NCBI GenBank assembly: GCA_910575705.1 | Contig: CAJTFG010000001.1 | Location: forward strand, 619,216 to 683,215 | Source of the DNA: Erysipelotrichales bacterium | GTDB lineage: Bacteria > Bacillota_I > Bacilli_A > Erysipelotrichales > Erysipelotrichaceae | DNA: 64,000 nt | Direction of reading: 5' to 3' | In this document: piece after piece, positions 42,855 to 53,263 of the stretch | Layout of the letters: every line of letters begins with the position of its first letter | How positions within the stretch are numbered: position 1 is the stretch's first letter | The notes under the pieces: model-generated | What the model saw: only the letters and a program-made list of their open reading frames with translations | The model's database searches: none | Told to the model about the DNA's origin: nothing | Program-made: the position numbers and the translations under genes

Positions 42855-44002
42855 AAAAACTTGCCCTTTTAATACCGGATTTACGTGGCGGTGGCAGCGA
42901 AAGAATGGTTAGCCGTTTATCCTATATGCTATCAGATGTGTATGATTTAACAATTATTCTTTTTGATGAAAAAAATCAAAAATATCCTGTCGGTTGTGAT
43001 GTGATTTGTCTTGCATGTCCTGCTAAAAAAGGTTTGCTTCACAAGATGAAAAATGTATTCCTACGAAGATCGAGAATACAGAAACTTTGCATAGAAAAAG
43101 ACTTTGATATGGTTATAAGTTTTACAAGAACTGGTAATTTAAGTCTTGGCATCAGCAATATCAATGCGGTAAAGGTGATATCCTGTAGAAATTATTATGA
43201 TTATAAGCAACACAGCCGTTTATATCGATTTTTATTGAAGCATTCAGATTATTTGCTTTGCAATTCCCAGGAGATGTTTAATGATATAAAAATTAATATT
43301 GGTGACATACAAAAACTTGAAGTATTGCAGAACTGTTTTGATATAAATGAAATTGTAAAACAATCGCATTTACCTATGAATAAAGAGATGAGAGACTTTT
43401 ATTTCGATCATCAGGTTATTGTTAACATGGGGCGTTTTATTAAAGGAAAAGGACATGATTCACTCATCAGAGCGTTTGATATTATAAAAGAAAGCTGTCC
43501 TAGAGCAAAGCTATTATTAATTGGCGAAGGGGGAGCAAAAGAAAAAGAGATTTTTAAAATGATCACACAAAGTGATTATTCAAAGGATATTAAAGTTATC
43601 CCTTTTCAAAAAAATCCTTTTATTTACATACATTATGCAGCTGTATATGCATTCTCGTCATCGATTGAAGGTTTTCCTAATTCCTTAGTTGAAGCAATGG
43701 CGTGTGAGACAGCCATTGTCGCAAGTGAATGTAAGACTGGAGTAAAAGAGATCTTATGTGATAATGACGAAATATATGGTCTTTTGTGTCCGCGCCTGTC
43801 GTTGGAATTTGGTGAAAGCGTGTCGGAATTAGAAACTGTTCAAATCTATGCTGATGCGGTTGTGAAAGTTTTGCTTGACTCCGAGTTACAGCAGGATTTA
43901 GCAAAAAAGGCTTATGAACGCGCTAAGCATTTTTCAGACGCACGGATGAAAAAAATATACGTAACAAAACTTGATAAAATGATGGAGGTAAAGAAATGTT
44001 AA
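42851..44002 (+). CDS. Family 4 glycosyltransferase
   Basis: 383 residues. N-terminal LALLIPDLRGGGSERMVSRL, typical of capsule GT4 enzymes; C-half with NMGRFIKGKGHDSLIRAF, LLLIGEGGAKE and SSIEGFPNSLVEAMACETAIV. It overlaps the preceding and following genes by a few bases. Role: adds one sugar to the lipid-linked repeat unit. Confidence 0.88.
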   Translation: MKKLALLIPDLRGGGSERMVSRLSYMLSDVYDLTIILFDEKNQKYPVGCDVICLACPAKKGLLHKMKNVFLRRSRIQKLCIEKDFDMVISFTRTGNLSLGISNINAVKVISCRNYYDYKQHSRLYRFLLKHSDYLLCNSQEMFNDIKINIGDIQKLEVLQNCFDINEIVKQSHLPMNKEMRDFYFDHQVIVNMGRFIKGKGHDSLIRAFDIIKESCPRAKLLLIGEGGAKEKEIFKMITQSDYSKDIKVIPFQKNPFIYIHYAAVYAFSSSIEGFPNSLVEAMACETAIVASECKTGVKEILCDNDEIYGLLCPRLSLEFGESVSELETVQIYADAVVKVLLDSELQQDLAKKAYERAKHFSDARMKKIYVTKLDKMMEVKKC

Positions 44003-45306
44003 AATTTGACGATTTAGTAAATAAAGAGGAAAGTATTTCATTGATAGGATTGGGTTATGTCGGCATGCCGATCGCAGTTGCGTTTTCAAAAAAAGTAAAT
44101 GTTATCGGTTTCGATAACAACGCAAATAAAATTGCATTATACCAGTCAGGTATCGATCCTACCAATGAAGTAGGAAATGATGCGATCGAGAATTGCAGCG
44201 TGCATTTTACTGCGGATGCAAGTGAATTGAAAAAGGCGAAGTTTCATATTGTGGCAGTTCCGACGCCAGTTAATGCTGATCATACGCCGGATTTGACACC
44301 GGTTGAGGGAGCAAGCCGCATTCTTGGGAAATATCTAACGAAGGGATCGATCGTTGTTTATGAAAGTACGGTTTATCCGGGTGTTACTGAAGATGTTTGT
44401 ATTCCGATATTAGAAAAGGAATCAGGATTAAAGTGCGGTGTTGACTTTAAGGTTGGTTATTCCCCTGAGCGTATCAATCCGGGGGATAAGATCCATCGCT
44501 TAGAAACGATCACAAAAATTGTGTCCGGTATGGATGAGGAAAGCCTAGATATCATTGCGAAGGTTTATGAATTAGTTGTAGAGGCAGGCGTGCATCGTGC
44601 TGAATCTATTAAGGTTGCAGAAGCTGCCAAGGTGATTGAGAACAGTCAGCGTGATATCAACATCGCTTTTATGAATGAGCTGTCAATTATTTTCAATAAG
44701 ATGGGGATTGATACAAAAGCGGTACTTGAGGCAGCCGGTACAAAATGGAATTTTTTGAAATTTACTCCAGGACTTGTCGGGGGGCATTGCATCGGTGTTG
44801 ACCCTTATTATTTAACTTATAAAGCGGAACAGATGGGATATCATTCACAAATTATTTTGTCTGGCAGACGAATCAATGATGATATGGGAAAATATGTTGC
44901 TGAAAATCTAGTGAAAAAGCTAATTCATGTCGATAAGAGCATTAAAAATGCAAAAGTGGGTATTTTAGGTTTTACTTTTAAAGAGGATTGTCCGGATACA
45001 AGAAATACGAAAATTATTGATATTGTGAACGAATTAAAGGAGTATGGTATTGAACCGATCATCGCAGATCCGATTGCGGATGCGCAGGAAGCCAAACAGC
45101 TGTATCATGTGACGTTGGCTGATATAAATACTTTAAATGATTTGGACGCACTTATTATTGCGACTTGTCATACGGAATTTAAAACGATGACTATCGAACA
45201 AATCAGCAGCATGTTTAAGGATAACAACAGAGTGCTGTTAGATATAAAAGGAATCTTTGATAGAAAGGTTTATACAGAAGCCGGATATACATACTGGAGG
45301 TTATAA
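43996..45306 (+). CDS. UDP-HexNAc 6-dehydrogenase (TviB/WbpO-like)
   Basis: 436 residues. NAD-binding GLGYVGMPIAVAFSK, then VAVPTPVNADHTPDLTPVEG, catalytic region GLVGGHCIGVDPYYL, and the C-terminal domain GFTFKEDCPDTRN. The sequence is closest in style to TviB/WbpO, which oxidise UDP-GlcNAc or UDP-GalNAc to the uronic acid. Paired with the epimerase that follows, it would supply an acidic amino sugar, making the capsule negatively charged. Confidence 0.87.
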   Translation: MLKFDDLVNKEESISLIGLGYVGMPIAVAFSKKVNVIGFDNNANKIALYQSGIDPTNEVGNDAIENCSVHFTADASELKKAKFHIVAVPTPVNADHTPDLTPVEGASRILGKYLTKGSIVVYESTVYPGVTEDVCIPILEKESGLKCGVDFKVGYSPERINPGDKIHRLETITKIVSGMDEESLDIIAKVYELVVEAGVHRAESIKVAEAAKVIENSQRDINIAFMNELSIIFNKMGIDTKAVLEAAGTKWNFLKFTPGLVGGHCIGVDPYYLTYKAEQMGYHSQIILSGRRINDDMGKYVAENLVKKLIHVDKSIKNAKVGILGFTFKEDCPDTRNTKIIDIVNELKEYGIEPIIADPIADAQEAKQLYHVTLADINTLNDLDALIIATCHTEFKTMTIEQISSMFKDNNRVLLDIKGIFDRKVYTEAGYTYWRL

Positions 45307-45307
45307 T

Positions 45308-46282
45308 ATGAGCTATAAAGATTTAACATTTGCACCGGATAGTGTATTTTTAGTAACGGGTGGAGCTGGCTTTATCGGGTCTAACTTATGTGAAGCATTA
45401 TTGAATATGGGATATAAGGTCAGATGTCTTGATAATCTGTCAATTGGCAGGCAGGAAAATGTCGATCTCTTTATTCATCATTCTAATTATGAGTTTATAA
45501 AAGGTGATATTTGTGATTTGGATACTTGTCTGAAAGCCTGCGATGATGTTGACTATGTACTTCATCAGGCAGCTTGGGGTTCTGTTCCAAGAAGCATTGA
45601 AATGCCTTTATATTATGAAAAGGTGAATATTGGCGGAACCTTAAATATGATGGAGGCCGCAAGACAGAATCATGTTAAGAAGTTTGTATATGCATCAAGC
45701 TCCTCTGTTTATGGCGATCATCCGGTATTGCCTAAGGTAGAAGGGCAGGAAGGGAATGTGTTGTCACCTTATGCATTGACAAAGCATGTCGATGAGGAAT
45801 ACGGAAAATTGTATAAAAAGTTGTATAATTTGGATACCTATGGTATGCGTTATTTCAATGTTTTTGGCAGAAGACAAGATCCTAACGGGGCTTATGCGGC
45901 AGTCATACCAAAGTTTTTAATTCAGTTGATGAATGATGAGCAGCCGACAATCAATGGCGATGGTAAGCAGTCTCGTGATTTTACTTATATCGAAAATGTA
46001 ATCGAAGCGAATTTAAAAGCCTGTAAAGCACCGTCAGAAGCTGCAGGCGAGGCGTTTAATATTGCTTATGGCGGTAGAGAATATCTGATCGATATTTATT
46101 ATGATCTATGCAAAGCATTAGGAAAGGATATAGAACCGAAATTCGGACCGGATCGTGCTGGTGATATCAAACATTCTAACGCATGTATCGACAAAGCAAA
46201 AAATCTGCTGGGATATGATCCAGAATATAGTTTTGAGAGAGGTTTGAGTGAAGCCATCGAGTGGTATAAGGAAAATTTATGA
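45308..46282 (+). CDS. UDP-HexNAc(A) 4-epimerase (TviC/WbpP-like)
   Basis: 324 residues. Extended SDR with VTGGAGFIGSNLCEALL, HQAAWGSVPRSIE (a WbpP/TviC hallmark), SSSVYG, and the YxxxK of SPYALTKHVDEEY. It interconverts gluco and galacto forms of UDP-GlcNAc(A). The ATG at 45308 has GGAGG seven bases upstream. Together with the dehydrogenase it forms the Vi-antigen type pair leading to UDP-GalNAcA; this specificity is inferred. Confidence 0.88.
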   Translation: MSYKDLTFAPDSVFLVTGGAGFIGSNLCEALLNMGYKVRCLDNLSIGRQENVDLFIHHSNYEFIKGDICDLDTCLKACDDVDYVLHQAAWGSVPRSIEMPLYYEKVNIGGTLNMMEAARQNHVKKFVYASSSSVYGDHPVLPKVEGQEGNVLSPYALTKHVDEEYGKLYKKLYNLDTYGMRYFNVFGRRQDPNGAYAAVIPKFLIQLMNDEQPTINGDGKQSRDFTYIENVIEANLKACKAPSEAAGEAFNIAYGGREYLIDIYYDLCKALGKDIEPKFGPDRAGDIKHSNACIDKAKNLLGYDPEYSFERGLSEAIEWYKENL

Positions 46283-47478
46283 CAGAATATCATGCTTATT
46301 GGGATTGGACAAGCTATTTTTTATATTTACTGATAGGAATTGTGGTTCTTTTATTAGTTAATTTTGCGGAACGACAAGCTCAGCAGGAAAATGAAAAAAA
46401 GATATATCCCAAAAAAAGTTGGTATGCATATGGTAGTGCCTTTATACTACTTGTTTTTATAGCATCTACTCGGTTGGTAAGCAAGTCGGTTGGTGGAACT
46501 GATGCATGGAATTATTATGTTGGGAATTTTCAGAATCCTGTTGATTTCCATTTTAATCTTTTGGATATTCTTACTTTAAATAAGCGAGAGCCCTTATATG
46601 ATTTATTGGTTCATGCGGTTCGCTTATTTACAAATAATTATCACATATTTTTTATTGTAATATATTCTATTATCTCGTATAGTTTATTAGTCTATATCAG
46701 TAAGAATTATACAAAACAGAGTTTCTTATTCATATGTTTACCTTTTATAACATTATATTTATATAGTTTTTCAGCAATCCGTTGGAGTTTATGTCTTGCT
46801 TTTTCTCTTTTAGCCATGTGCCAGATGCAAGAGGATAAGTGGTATCATGCAATTGGGTTATCGATAGTTGCATTTTTGTTTCATTATACTGGGATTTTGA
46901 TATTAGGATTTGAACTTTATGTTTGGGGAATGAAAAATATTGTTGAAAAACGATTCCGTAATGAACAGTACTATAAGCTGTTTCTATTGATCTGTTTTGT
47001 ACTTGTTTTGCTTTTTATACCATTGATTCGTTTGATTGTTATTGGCACAAAATATGATTCTTATTTGCGACGTGTGGCCCAAGGAATATCTTTATGGGGA
47101 ACTCTTCCGCTTATATTGCTGATCCTTGTGTTATTTCTCTTTTTTAAAGAAATGAAAGCGAAAGATAAAGAACATCTTAATTTTTACGGAGTTTGTTTTA
47201 ACTTTATAATTACTCCTGTTGTTATTTTTTGTGGAGCATATCGTTTTGATTATTTCTTTCTGCTTGCTCGTTTATTTATGTGGAGTTATGTTCCTTCAAT
47301 TATCGCATCCGGGAAGTATAAGAAATTTAATTCTCATAAGGACAAAAATGCAATTTTATGGAAGAAGATATTTTATATGGGGGTAATTGCCGGTATTATT
47401 GTTTGGTTTACTTTTCGTTTATACCAAATGCACATTTCTAATAGCTTAATGCCTTATATAAATATTTTTTGGAGGTAA
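46279..47478 (+). CDS. EpsG-family polysaccharide polymerase
   Basis: 399 residues, very hydrophobic, with about ten membrane segments and the EpsG/Wzy pattern STRLVSKSVGGTDAWNYYVG and FSAIRWSLCLAFSLLAM. It would polymerise repeat units on the outer face of the membrane. It overlaps the epimerase by 4 bp. The base composition becomes strongly AT-rich here, unlike the housekeeping genes. Confidence 0.82.
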   Translation: MTEYHAYWDWTSYFLYLLIGIVVLLLVNFAERQAQQENEKKIYPKKSWYAYGSAFILLVFIASTRLVSKSVGGTDAWNYYVGNFQNPVDFHFNLLDILTLNKREPLYDLLVHAVRLFTNNYHIFFIVIYSIISYSLLVYISKNYTKQSFLFICLPFITLYLYSFSAIRWSLCLAFSLLAMCQMQEDKWYHAIGLSIVAFLFHYTGILILGFELYVWGMKNIVEKRFRNEQYYKLFLLICFVLVLLFIPLIRLIVIGTKYDSYLRRVAQGISLWGTLPLILLILVLFLFFKEMKAKDKEHLNFYGVCFNFIITPVVIFCGAYRFDYFFLLARLFMWSYVPSIIASGKYKKFNSHKDKNAILWKKIFYMGVIAGIIVWFTFRLYQMHISNSLMPYINIFWR

Positions 47479-47480
47479 GT

Positions 47481-48017
47481 ATGTATCGTTTTAAGGACTA
47501 TTTAAAAGAAGAAATCATCCCTGATGCTGAACATCCTATCTTGAGCTTTTTGAAATGTATTTTGAAAAAAGGACCTTCTAATGCGATGTTTTTGTTTCGT
47601 ATGATGTACGTTACTAACACTAAACACAATTTGCTTGCGAAAATTATCTGCTTTATCTGCGAAAATAAGTTAATTAAAAATTATAATACTTATATATCAA
47701 GGGAAGCTGAAATAGATATTGGTTTTCGCATGGGGCATCCTAATGGTATCGTTATTGGGAAAGGTGTTAAGATTGGAAAAAATTGCATTATTTATCACCA
47801 AGTGACTTTTGGATCAAAAAAATTTACAGATGATATAAAATCCGATACCTATCCAACGATTCAAGATAATTGTATTTTTTATCCCGGCAGTAAGGTTATC
47901 GGCAATCTTACCGTAGCTTCAAAAACAGTTTTAGCAGCGAATGCCGTTTTATTAGAAAGTACGTATCCCAATGGGGTGTATGTCGGTATTCCGGCAAGGA
48001 GGATTGTCTATGAATAA
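47481..48017 (+). CDS. Hexapeptide-repeat serine/sugar O-acetyltransferase
   Basis: 178 residues. Left-handed beta-helix acetyltransferase resembling CysE-like enzymes of capsule loci: DIGFRMGHPNGIVIGKGVKIGKNC style repeats beginning about residue 75, the catalytic His in IIYHQVTFGSK, and a final PNGVYVGIPARRI. It would use acetyl-CoA to modify a capsule precursor. The ATG at 47481 has GGAGG six bases ahead. Confidence 0.82.
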   Translation: MYRFKDYLKEEIIPDAEHPILSFLKCILKKGPSNAMFLFRMMYVTNTKHNLLAKIICFICENKLIKNYNTYISREAEIDIGFRMGHPNGIVIGKGVKIGKNCIIYHQVTFGSKKFTDDIKSDTYPTIQDNCIFYPGSKVIGNLTVASKTVLAANAVLLESTYPNGVYVGIPARRIVYE

Positions 48018-48987
48018 AGATTTATGTTTTGCTACTTATGTTTTTGGAAACAAGTACCATTCTTTTATCCCATTATATATATATTCGATATTAAAAGCTT
48101 ATCCAAATTATGATATACGAATTTATACAGATGGTGATCTTTCAAAGGAAATCTGGGATAATTTAAAAAAACTAGAACATTTAGGCAATTTTTCGATTAT
48201 TACAAGTACACTTAGCTTTCTTTCCTTAATGCCAAAGGCTTTGTCTTTTGAACAGATTTCTAAAAGCATTCGTTGGTTATATGTTGATGAAGCGTTTTAT
48301 CACTATAAAGCCATTTATATAGGAGATATTGATATCTTTATTCTTAAAGAAGCCATGCCGATATTTGAGCAGCATATACTTCATTGTGAAACGATGCAGA
48401 CTTGTTACAGCAATTTTGCAAGAAATAAATATTTGGAAAAAAATATCAATAGTTTTTCTCGTTCTGCAATAAAATATGGCGTAAAAGAAACGATGAAATT
48501 TTTTAACGGAGTTTCTACTGTTAAAAAATTATCAGGTCTTCATTTTTTTCAAACAACTCCTTATTTATCACAAATAGAGAAACTATCGATAGATTATATA
48601 CAAGATTTAAATCTGTTGGCAGAAAAAAAATCAAAAAAATGGAATCTGTACAGTTTTAATAATGAGTGTTTATTATATGATATGGTTGATAAAGCAGGAT
48701 TTGCACTTCCGCCGATAAAGCAGATTCATGCAGCTGATGTATTAAGTCAGCAAAATCCTGAAAATATTATTTTTCGGCCATTTCATGGATTACATCTTGG
48801 ATTATGGCGTAAAGATCATAATGGTAAGATCAACGGGGATTCATCTATTATGAACCATGTATTATACCAAGAGTACATACGAGATTTTAGGATTTTGATG
48901 CAAGAAGATGAATTGTTAAGAGATTTGTTACAGCAAAAAAATTATGCTAATGAACTCGTTCAAAATATGTTGAGTTATTATGGATGA
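48010..48987 (+). CDS. Putative GT-A type glycosyltransferase
   Basis: 325 residues. An N-terminal strand-helix pattern (CFATYVFGNKYHSFIPLYIY) and IYIGDIDIFILKE, which has a DxD metal-binding motif, suggest a glycogenin/GT8-like fold. The family is not one I can name firmly. It starts after AGGAGG at 48010, overlapping the acetyltransferase by 8 bp, so it is part of the operon and probably adds or trims a sugar in the repeat unit. Confidence 0.65.
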   Translation: MNKDLCFATYVFGNKYHSFIPLYIYSILKAYPNYDIRIYTDGDLSKEIWDNLKKLEHLGNFSIITSTLSFLSLMPKALSFEQISKSIRWLYVDEAFYHYKAIYIGDIDIFILKEAMPIFEQHILHCETMQTCYSNFARNKYLEKNINSFSRSAIKYGVKETMKFFNGVSTVKKLSGLHFFQTTPYLSQIEKLSIDYIQDLNLLAEKKSKKWNLYSFNNECLLYDMVDKAGFALPPIKQIHAADVLSQQNPENIIFRPFHGLHLGLWRKDHNGKINGDSSIMNHVLYQEYIRDFRILMQEDELLRDLLQQKNYANELVQNMLSYYG

Positions 48988-49030
48988 TAATTTTTTCAGT
49001 CCGTTTTAGTGAAATAAAGGAGTGGATAGA

Positions 49031-50296
49031 ATGCATCTATTTCGTAAACTATTAAATAATGATTACTCTTTATCAATGATAAAAAAATTTACAATGATGA
49101 TGTTAGGTCTTTTAACTTCGTCCTTAACAGTAAGAGCGTTAGGATTAAATTTGAGAGGGCAGCAAACATATATCTTAAATATAGAAAATATGCTCATGTT
49201 ATTTTTAGGATTAGGAGTTCATAATTCCTATTTGATTCTACGAAAAAAAGGCTATGATCTATTCCTATTGAAACAAAAATACTTTAATTTTTGTTCTGCT
49301 TTATTTCTGCTTTATTTAATTATCAGCGTTATTGCGATGTTTTTCTTTCCAGAAGATTTATTTCCAATCGTTTTGATGATTACTTCTTTTAATATATTTG
49401 CAGGCCAATTAGGTAATATCTATCTGATCGAAAATTTTAAAGGACATGCTTTGTTATATACATTAAATACAGTATTTAACCTTATACTTATTATAATCGT
49501 ATTTTTCTTGTTTCCTCGAAACCTAACTGCAGTATTGGCTACTTATGTTTTATGCTATCTGTTTATCATTATTGGTTGTATGTTCTTAATGAAAATAAAA
49601 CCAAACCCTTTCTTTTTAGATTTTCGTTTTATCAAAAAAATGCTTCTTTTAGGCTTCTATCCAATGTTGATCGGATTATTAAATGTGATAAACTATAATT
49701 TTGATACTTTAATGTTAAAAGAAATGAATGTCTCTTATGACCAAATTGCACTTTACTCGATAGGAACGACATTAGCAGGATATTTATGGCTATTTCCGGA
49801 CATGTTTAAAAATATCAGTTTCTCACGTAGTGCAAAGGGTAATGCTGTAGAATCTATATGTTTTTCCTTGCGGGTATCAAACAGTATAACAATTTTACTT
49901 ATGTTGATTATATTAATATTTGGTAAATTTATTATATTTATTTTATATGGAGGAGAATTTGTGCCAGCCTATCAGGTAAGTCTGTTGATACTTTTAGGAG
50001 TTCCTGCATTAGGAATATATAAAATTATCAGTCCTATATATATTTCGGATTCACACTCTCAAATTGTATTTTTTTCATTATTAGTTAGTGTAATAACAAA
50101 TATTATATTAAATTTTATATTTATATCATATTATTCTATTATAGGAGCCGCTGTCGCCTCTTTAATTTCATATAGTATTTGTGGATTATATATTTTATTT
50201 GATTTTAAGCAACGGTATCAACTTCAATATAGAGATTTATTTATTTTACATAAAGCCGATATAAAGCAAATCAGTCATTTTATATTTAAGGTATGA
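49031..50296 (+). CDS. Polysaccharide flippase (Wzx/MATE-like)
   Basis: 421 residues with about twelve membrane segments. N-terminal MMLGLLTSSLTVRALGLNLRG and a later MLLLGFYPMLIGLLNVINY fit the oligosaccharide flippase family that moves lipid-linked repeat units across the membrane. The ATG at 49031 has AAAGGAG eight bases upstream. Very AT-rich, suggesting recent acquisition of the capsule core. Confidence 0.85.
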   Translation: MHLFRKLLNNDYSLSMIKKFTMMMLGLLTSSLTVRALGLNLRGQQTYILNIENMLMLFLGLGVHNSYLILRKKGYDLFLLKQKYFNFCSALFLLYLIISVIAMFFFPEDLFPIVLMITSFNIFAGQLGNIYLIENFKGHALLYTLNTVFNLILIIIVFFLFPRNLTAVLATYVLCYLFIIIGCMFLMKIKPNPFFLDFRFIKKMLLLGFYPMLIGLLNVINYNFDTLMLKEMNVSYDQIALYSIGTTLAGYLWLFPDMFKNISFSRSAKGNAVESICFSLRVSNSITILLMLIILIFGKFIIFILYGGEFVPAYQVSLLILLGVPALGIYKIISPIYISDSHSQIVFFSLLVSVITNIILNFIFISYYSIIGAAVASLISYSICGLYILFDFKQRYQLQYRDLFILHKADIKQISHFIFKV

Positions 50297-50609
50297 TTGT
50301 ATTTATCCATGCTTTTGAGCATAGCAGAGTACTGGAAAGTCTATAGCTCAATACATGGCAATATATATCAAGTGGAAAGATACCAGGGATTAGTGGTAAC
50401 ATCGATGTCAATGTTTGGATGAAGTAAATATAGGCTATTAAGCATGGAAGCATTTTGCATACAAAAATCAGGCTGCAATGACTGATTTCGAATATTTTTT
50501 CATGTGTATAAAAGCCTAACTATTAGAAACAGCTAAATGTGTTGTTTTAAATGTATATAACAGTGAATTAACTAATGATTGTGTCAGAACTAGATGAGAG
50601 GAGAAATTG
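50297..50609. other. Gap between flippase and acyltransferase genes
   Basis: About 310 bp without a gene. It contains an inverted repeat AAATCAG-gctgcaatga-CTGATTT (about 50467-50490) without a long T run. Otherwise nothing recognised; possibly the residue of a lost gene. Confidence 0.3.
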
Positions 50610-52057
50610 ATGTTATTTAACTCTTATATATTTATTTTTGTATATTTGCCAATTACTTTATTGGGATATTATTTTTTGACTCACTTTGCAAAATATCGCT
50701 TATCCAAATTATTTTTAATCGGTATGTCCTTATGGTTTTATGGCTATTTTAATATTGAATACTTATTTATTATCATATTCAGTATTCTATTAAACTATTC
50801 ACTTGCTTCCTTTCTGCATACAACAAAACATAGAAAGCTTTGTTTATGGCTTGGAATTATAATGAATATCAGTATTTTGTTTTATTTTAAATATATGGAT
50901 TTCTTTATTGAAAACGTCAATGCATGCTGTCGACCAATATGCCGTTATTGAATCTGCTTTTACCTTTGGGTATTAGTTTCTTTACCTTTCAACAGCTTAG
51001 CTACATTATTGACAGCTATAGGAATCCTGCCCTTCATTATTCAATGATTGACTATGTGTTATTTGTCGTATTCTTTCCACAACTGATCGCAGGACCGATC
51101 GTTACTCATGACGAAATGATCCCTCAGTTTAATGATGATAATAAAAAAAGATGGAGTGCTGATGACTTTGCGCTTGGTATTACTGCTTTTGCCTATGGTT
51201 TAGCCAAAAAGGTATTGATTGCCGATACTTTTGGCAATTTCGTTAATTATGGATTTGATAATATATCTTCCTTAGGGTCCTTAAATGCGATCTTTGTAGT
51301 GGTAGCCTATACGATACAAATTTATTTTGATTTCAGCGGTTATTGCGATATGGCAACAGGTATTGCCAAAATGCTCCATTTTGATTTACCGATGAATTTC
51401 AACTCACCGTATAAGTCTTTCAGTGTTACGGAATTTTGGAAGCGTTGGCATATGACCTTGACCAGATTTTTGCGCAATTATGTTTATATACCGTTAGGCG
51501 GAAATCGCAAAGGAAAGGCTAAAACCTATCTGAATTTGTGGCTTGTCTTTTTAATCAGCGGTATATGGCATGGAGCCAATTATACGTTTATTGTATGGGG
51601 TATTTTACACGGCAGCGTTATGGTAATAGAGCGTATGAATAAGGAACGAATGAAGGGATTGCATCCTGCACTGTCTTGGATCTTGACGTTCGTATTTATC
51701 AATATCGCATGGATCTTTTTTAGGGCGGATTCATTAGGTGATGCCTTTGCAATGATAAAACAGATTGCGATGTTGCAGTTTACACCGATATCTGCCGATA
51801 TGCTTGCGGCGGCAAGATGTGTAGGCATAGAGAAACTCATATCGTACAGTTCAGAATTTTATTCAATATTGCAAACGGCTTATCCGATCATTATGCAGCT
51901 GGCGGTATTATTTATGGTGCTTTTCTGTAAAAATACAAATGAGCGGATCAATGAGTTTAAACCCGGTTTTAAAAATGCAGTGATTGTAATAGTACTACTT
52001 TCTTATTCGATCATGTCTTTGTCGCAGATAAGTACATTTTTGTACTTTAATTTTTAG
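50610..52057 (+). pseudogene. MBOAT O-acyltransferase gene split by a frameshift
   Basis: Two frames together make one DltB/AlgI-type membrane-bound O-acyltransferase. The first (50610-50951) gives the N-terminal membrane segments up to FKYMDFFIENVNA. The second (from about 50924) continues STNMPLLNLLLPLGISFFTF and holds the catalytic His region LISGIWHGANYTFIVWGILHG. The frame changes within about 50920-50940, equivalent to one lost or two extra bases; no homopolymer run is there. The second part also has an ATG at 50924 but no good ribosome site. If real, the acyl-transfer function is off or phase-variable; a sequencing error is the other option. Confidence 0.75.
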
Positions 52058-52068
52058 GGGTAGCTGAT

Positions 52069-53136
52069 ATGAAAAATACAAGATATAATCTGATAGTTGT
52101 TTTTGGAACTATGACGATATTATCATTGATTGCAATATTGACAATCGTTATCGATCCGTATTTTCATTATCACAAACCACTTCCTGATTTTCATTATAGA
52201 ATCAGTAATCAGCGTTATCAAAATGATGGTGTTTTAAGAAATTTTGATTATGATGCGATCATCATAGGAACCTCAATGATAGAGAATTTTAAAACGACGC
52301 AGCTTGATGAATTATTTCATGTAAAATCGGTATTAACCCCATTTTCAGGTGCTTCGTATAAGGAAATCAATGATAATATGCAAAGAGCGATAGGTTATAA
52401 TAAAAGTATTAAAATGATCGTCCGTAGCATTGATGTTAATCATTATTTCGATAAAGTAAATGACATGCGCTATGATGATTCCTTTTATCCGAAATATTTG
52501 ACAAATGATAATTTTTTTGATGATGTTTCTTATTTTTGGAATAAATCTGTTTTGTTTAATTACACAACGGAAGTTCTATGTACTTATTCAAAAGGGAACG
52601 GATCGGTTACGGAATTTGATGAGGCTTTTAATTGGAATGATCGTCATGAATTCGGAAAAGAGGCAGTATTAGCGAGCTATGAGCGAACGGGTATGAAAGC
52701 AGAGAAAATCATGATTCCGACAAGTAAGCAGATCATTGATTTTAAAGAAAATATTGATGTTAACTTGGTGAAAGCAGTGAAGGAAAATCCTGAAATTCAA
52801 TTCTATTATTTTATAACGCCGTATAGCGTTGTATATTGGGATAGTATGGATAGAGATGGAAAACTCGATATGGTTTTGCAAGCAGAAAAAATGGTTATTG
52901 AAAGCTTGCTAGAATATGAAAACGTTCATTTATTTTCTTTTAGTGCTGACTTATTGATTACCGCTGATTTAAATAATTATAAGGATTCTATACACTATAG
53001 TGAGGATATTAATTCTTATATATTACAGAGTATGAAAAAAAATGAACATCGATTGACCAAAGATAACTACGAGGAGTACTTAAAGAATGTGTACTATATT
53101 TATAGTACCTATGATTATGATTCTTTATTTCAGTAA
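52069..53136 (+). CDS. Membrane-anchored SGNH-like partner of MBOAT
   Basis: 355 residues. One N-terminal membrane segment (about 8-28), then an extracytoplasmic SGNH-like domain: IIIGTSMIENF carries the Ser in the GxS block and KDSIHYSED the late Asp-x-x-His. DltD/AlgX/AlgJ-like proteins accept acyl groups passed through the MBOAT protein and load them on a polymer. It lies 11 bp after the split MBOAT gene, so the pair would O-acetylate the capsule if the MBOAT were intact. Confidence 0.72.
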   Translation: MKNTRYNLIVVFGTMTILSLIAILTIVIDPYFHYHKPLPDFHYRISNQRYQNDGVLRNFDYDAIIIGTSMIENFKTTQLDELFHVKSVLTPFSGASYKEINDNMQRAIGYNKSIKMIVRSIDVNHYFDKVNDMRYDDSFYPKYLTNDNFFDDVSYFWNKSVLFNYTTEVLCTYSKGNGSVTEFDEAFNWNDRHEFGKEAVLASYERTGMKAEKIMIPTSKQIIDFKENIDVNLVKAVKENPEIQFYYFITPYSVVYWDSMDRDGKLDMVLQAEKMVIESLLEYENVHLFSFSADLLITADLNNYKDSIHYSEDINSYILQSMKKNEHRLTKDNYEEYLKNVYYIYSTYDYDSLFQ

Positions 53137-53263
53137 TAGTTTGCCCATTATATTGTAACTTTTCATGTATGTATTATAGATTATGTCATTTTGTGTGATA
53201 TGTAGAAATTGTGTAAAAAAAAGTGTATAATAGCAAAGAATTTATATGTGAGGTGTTTTGCAT

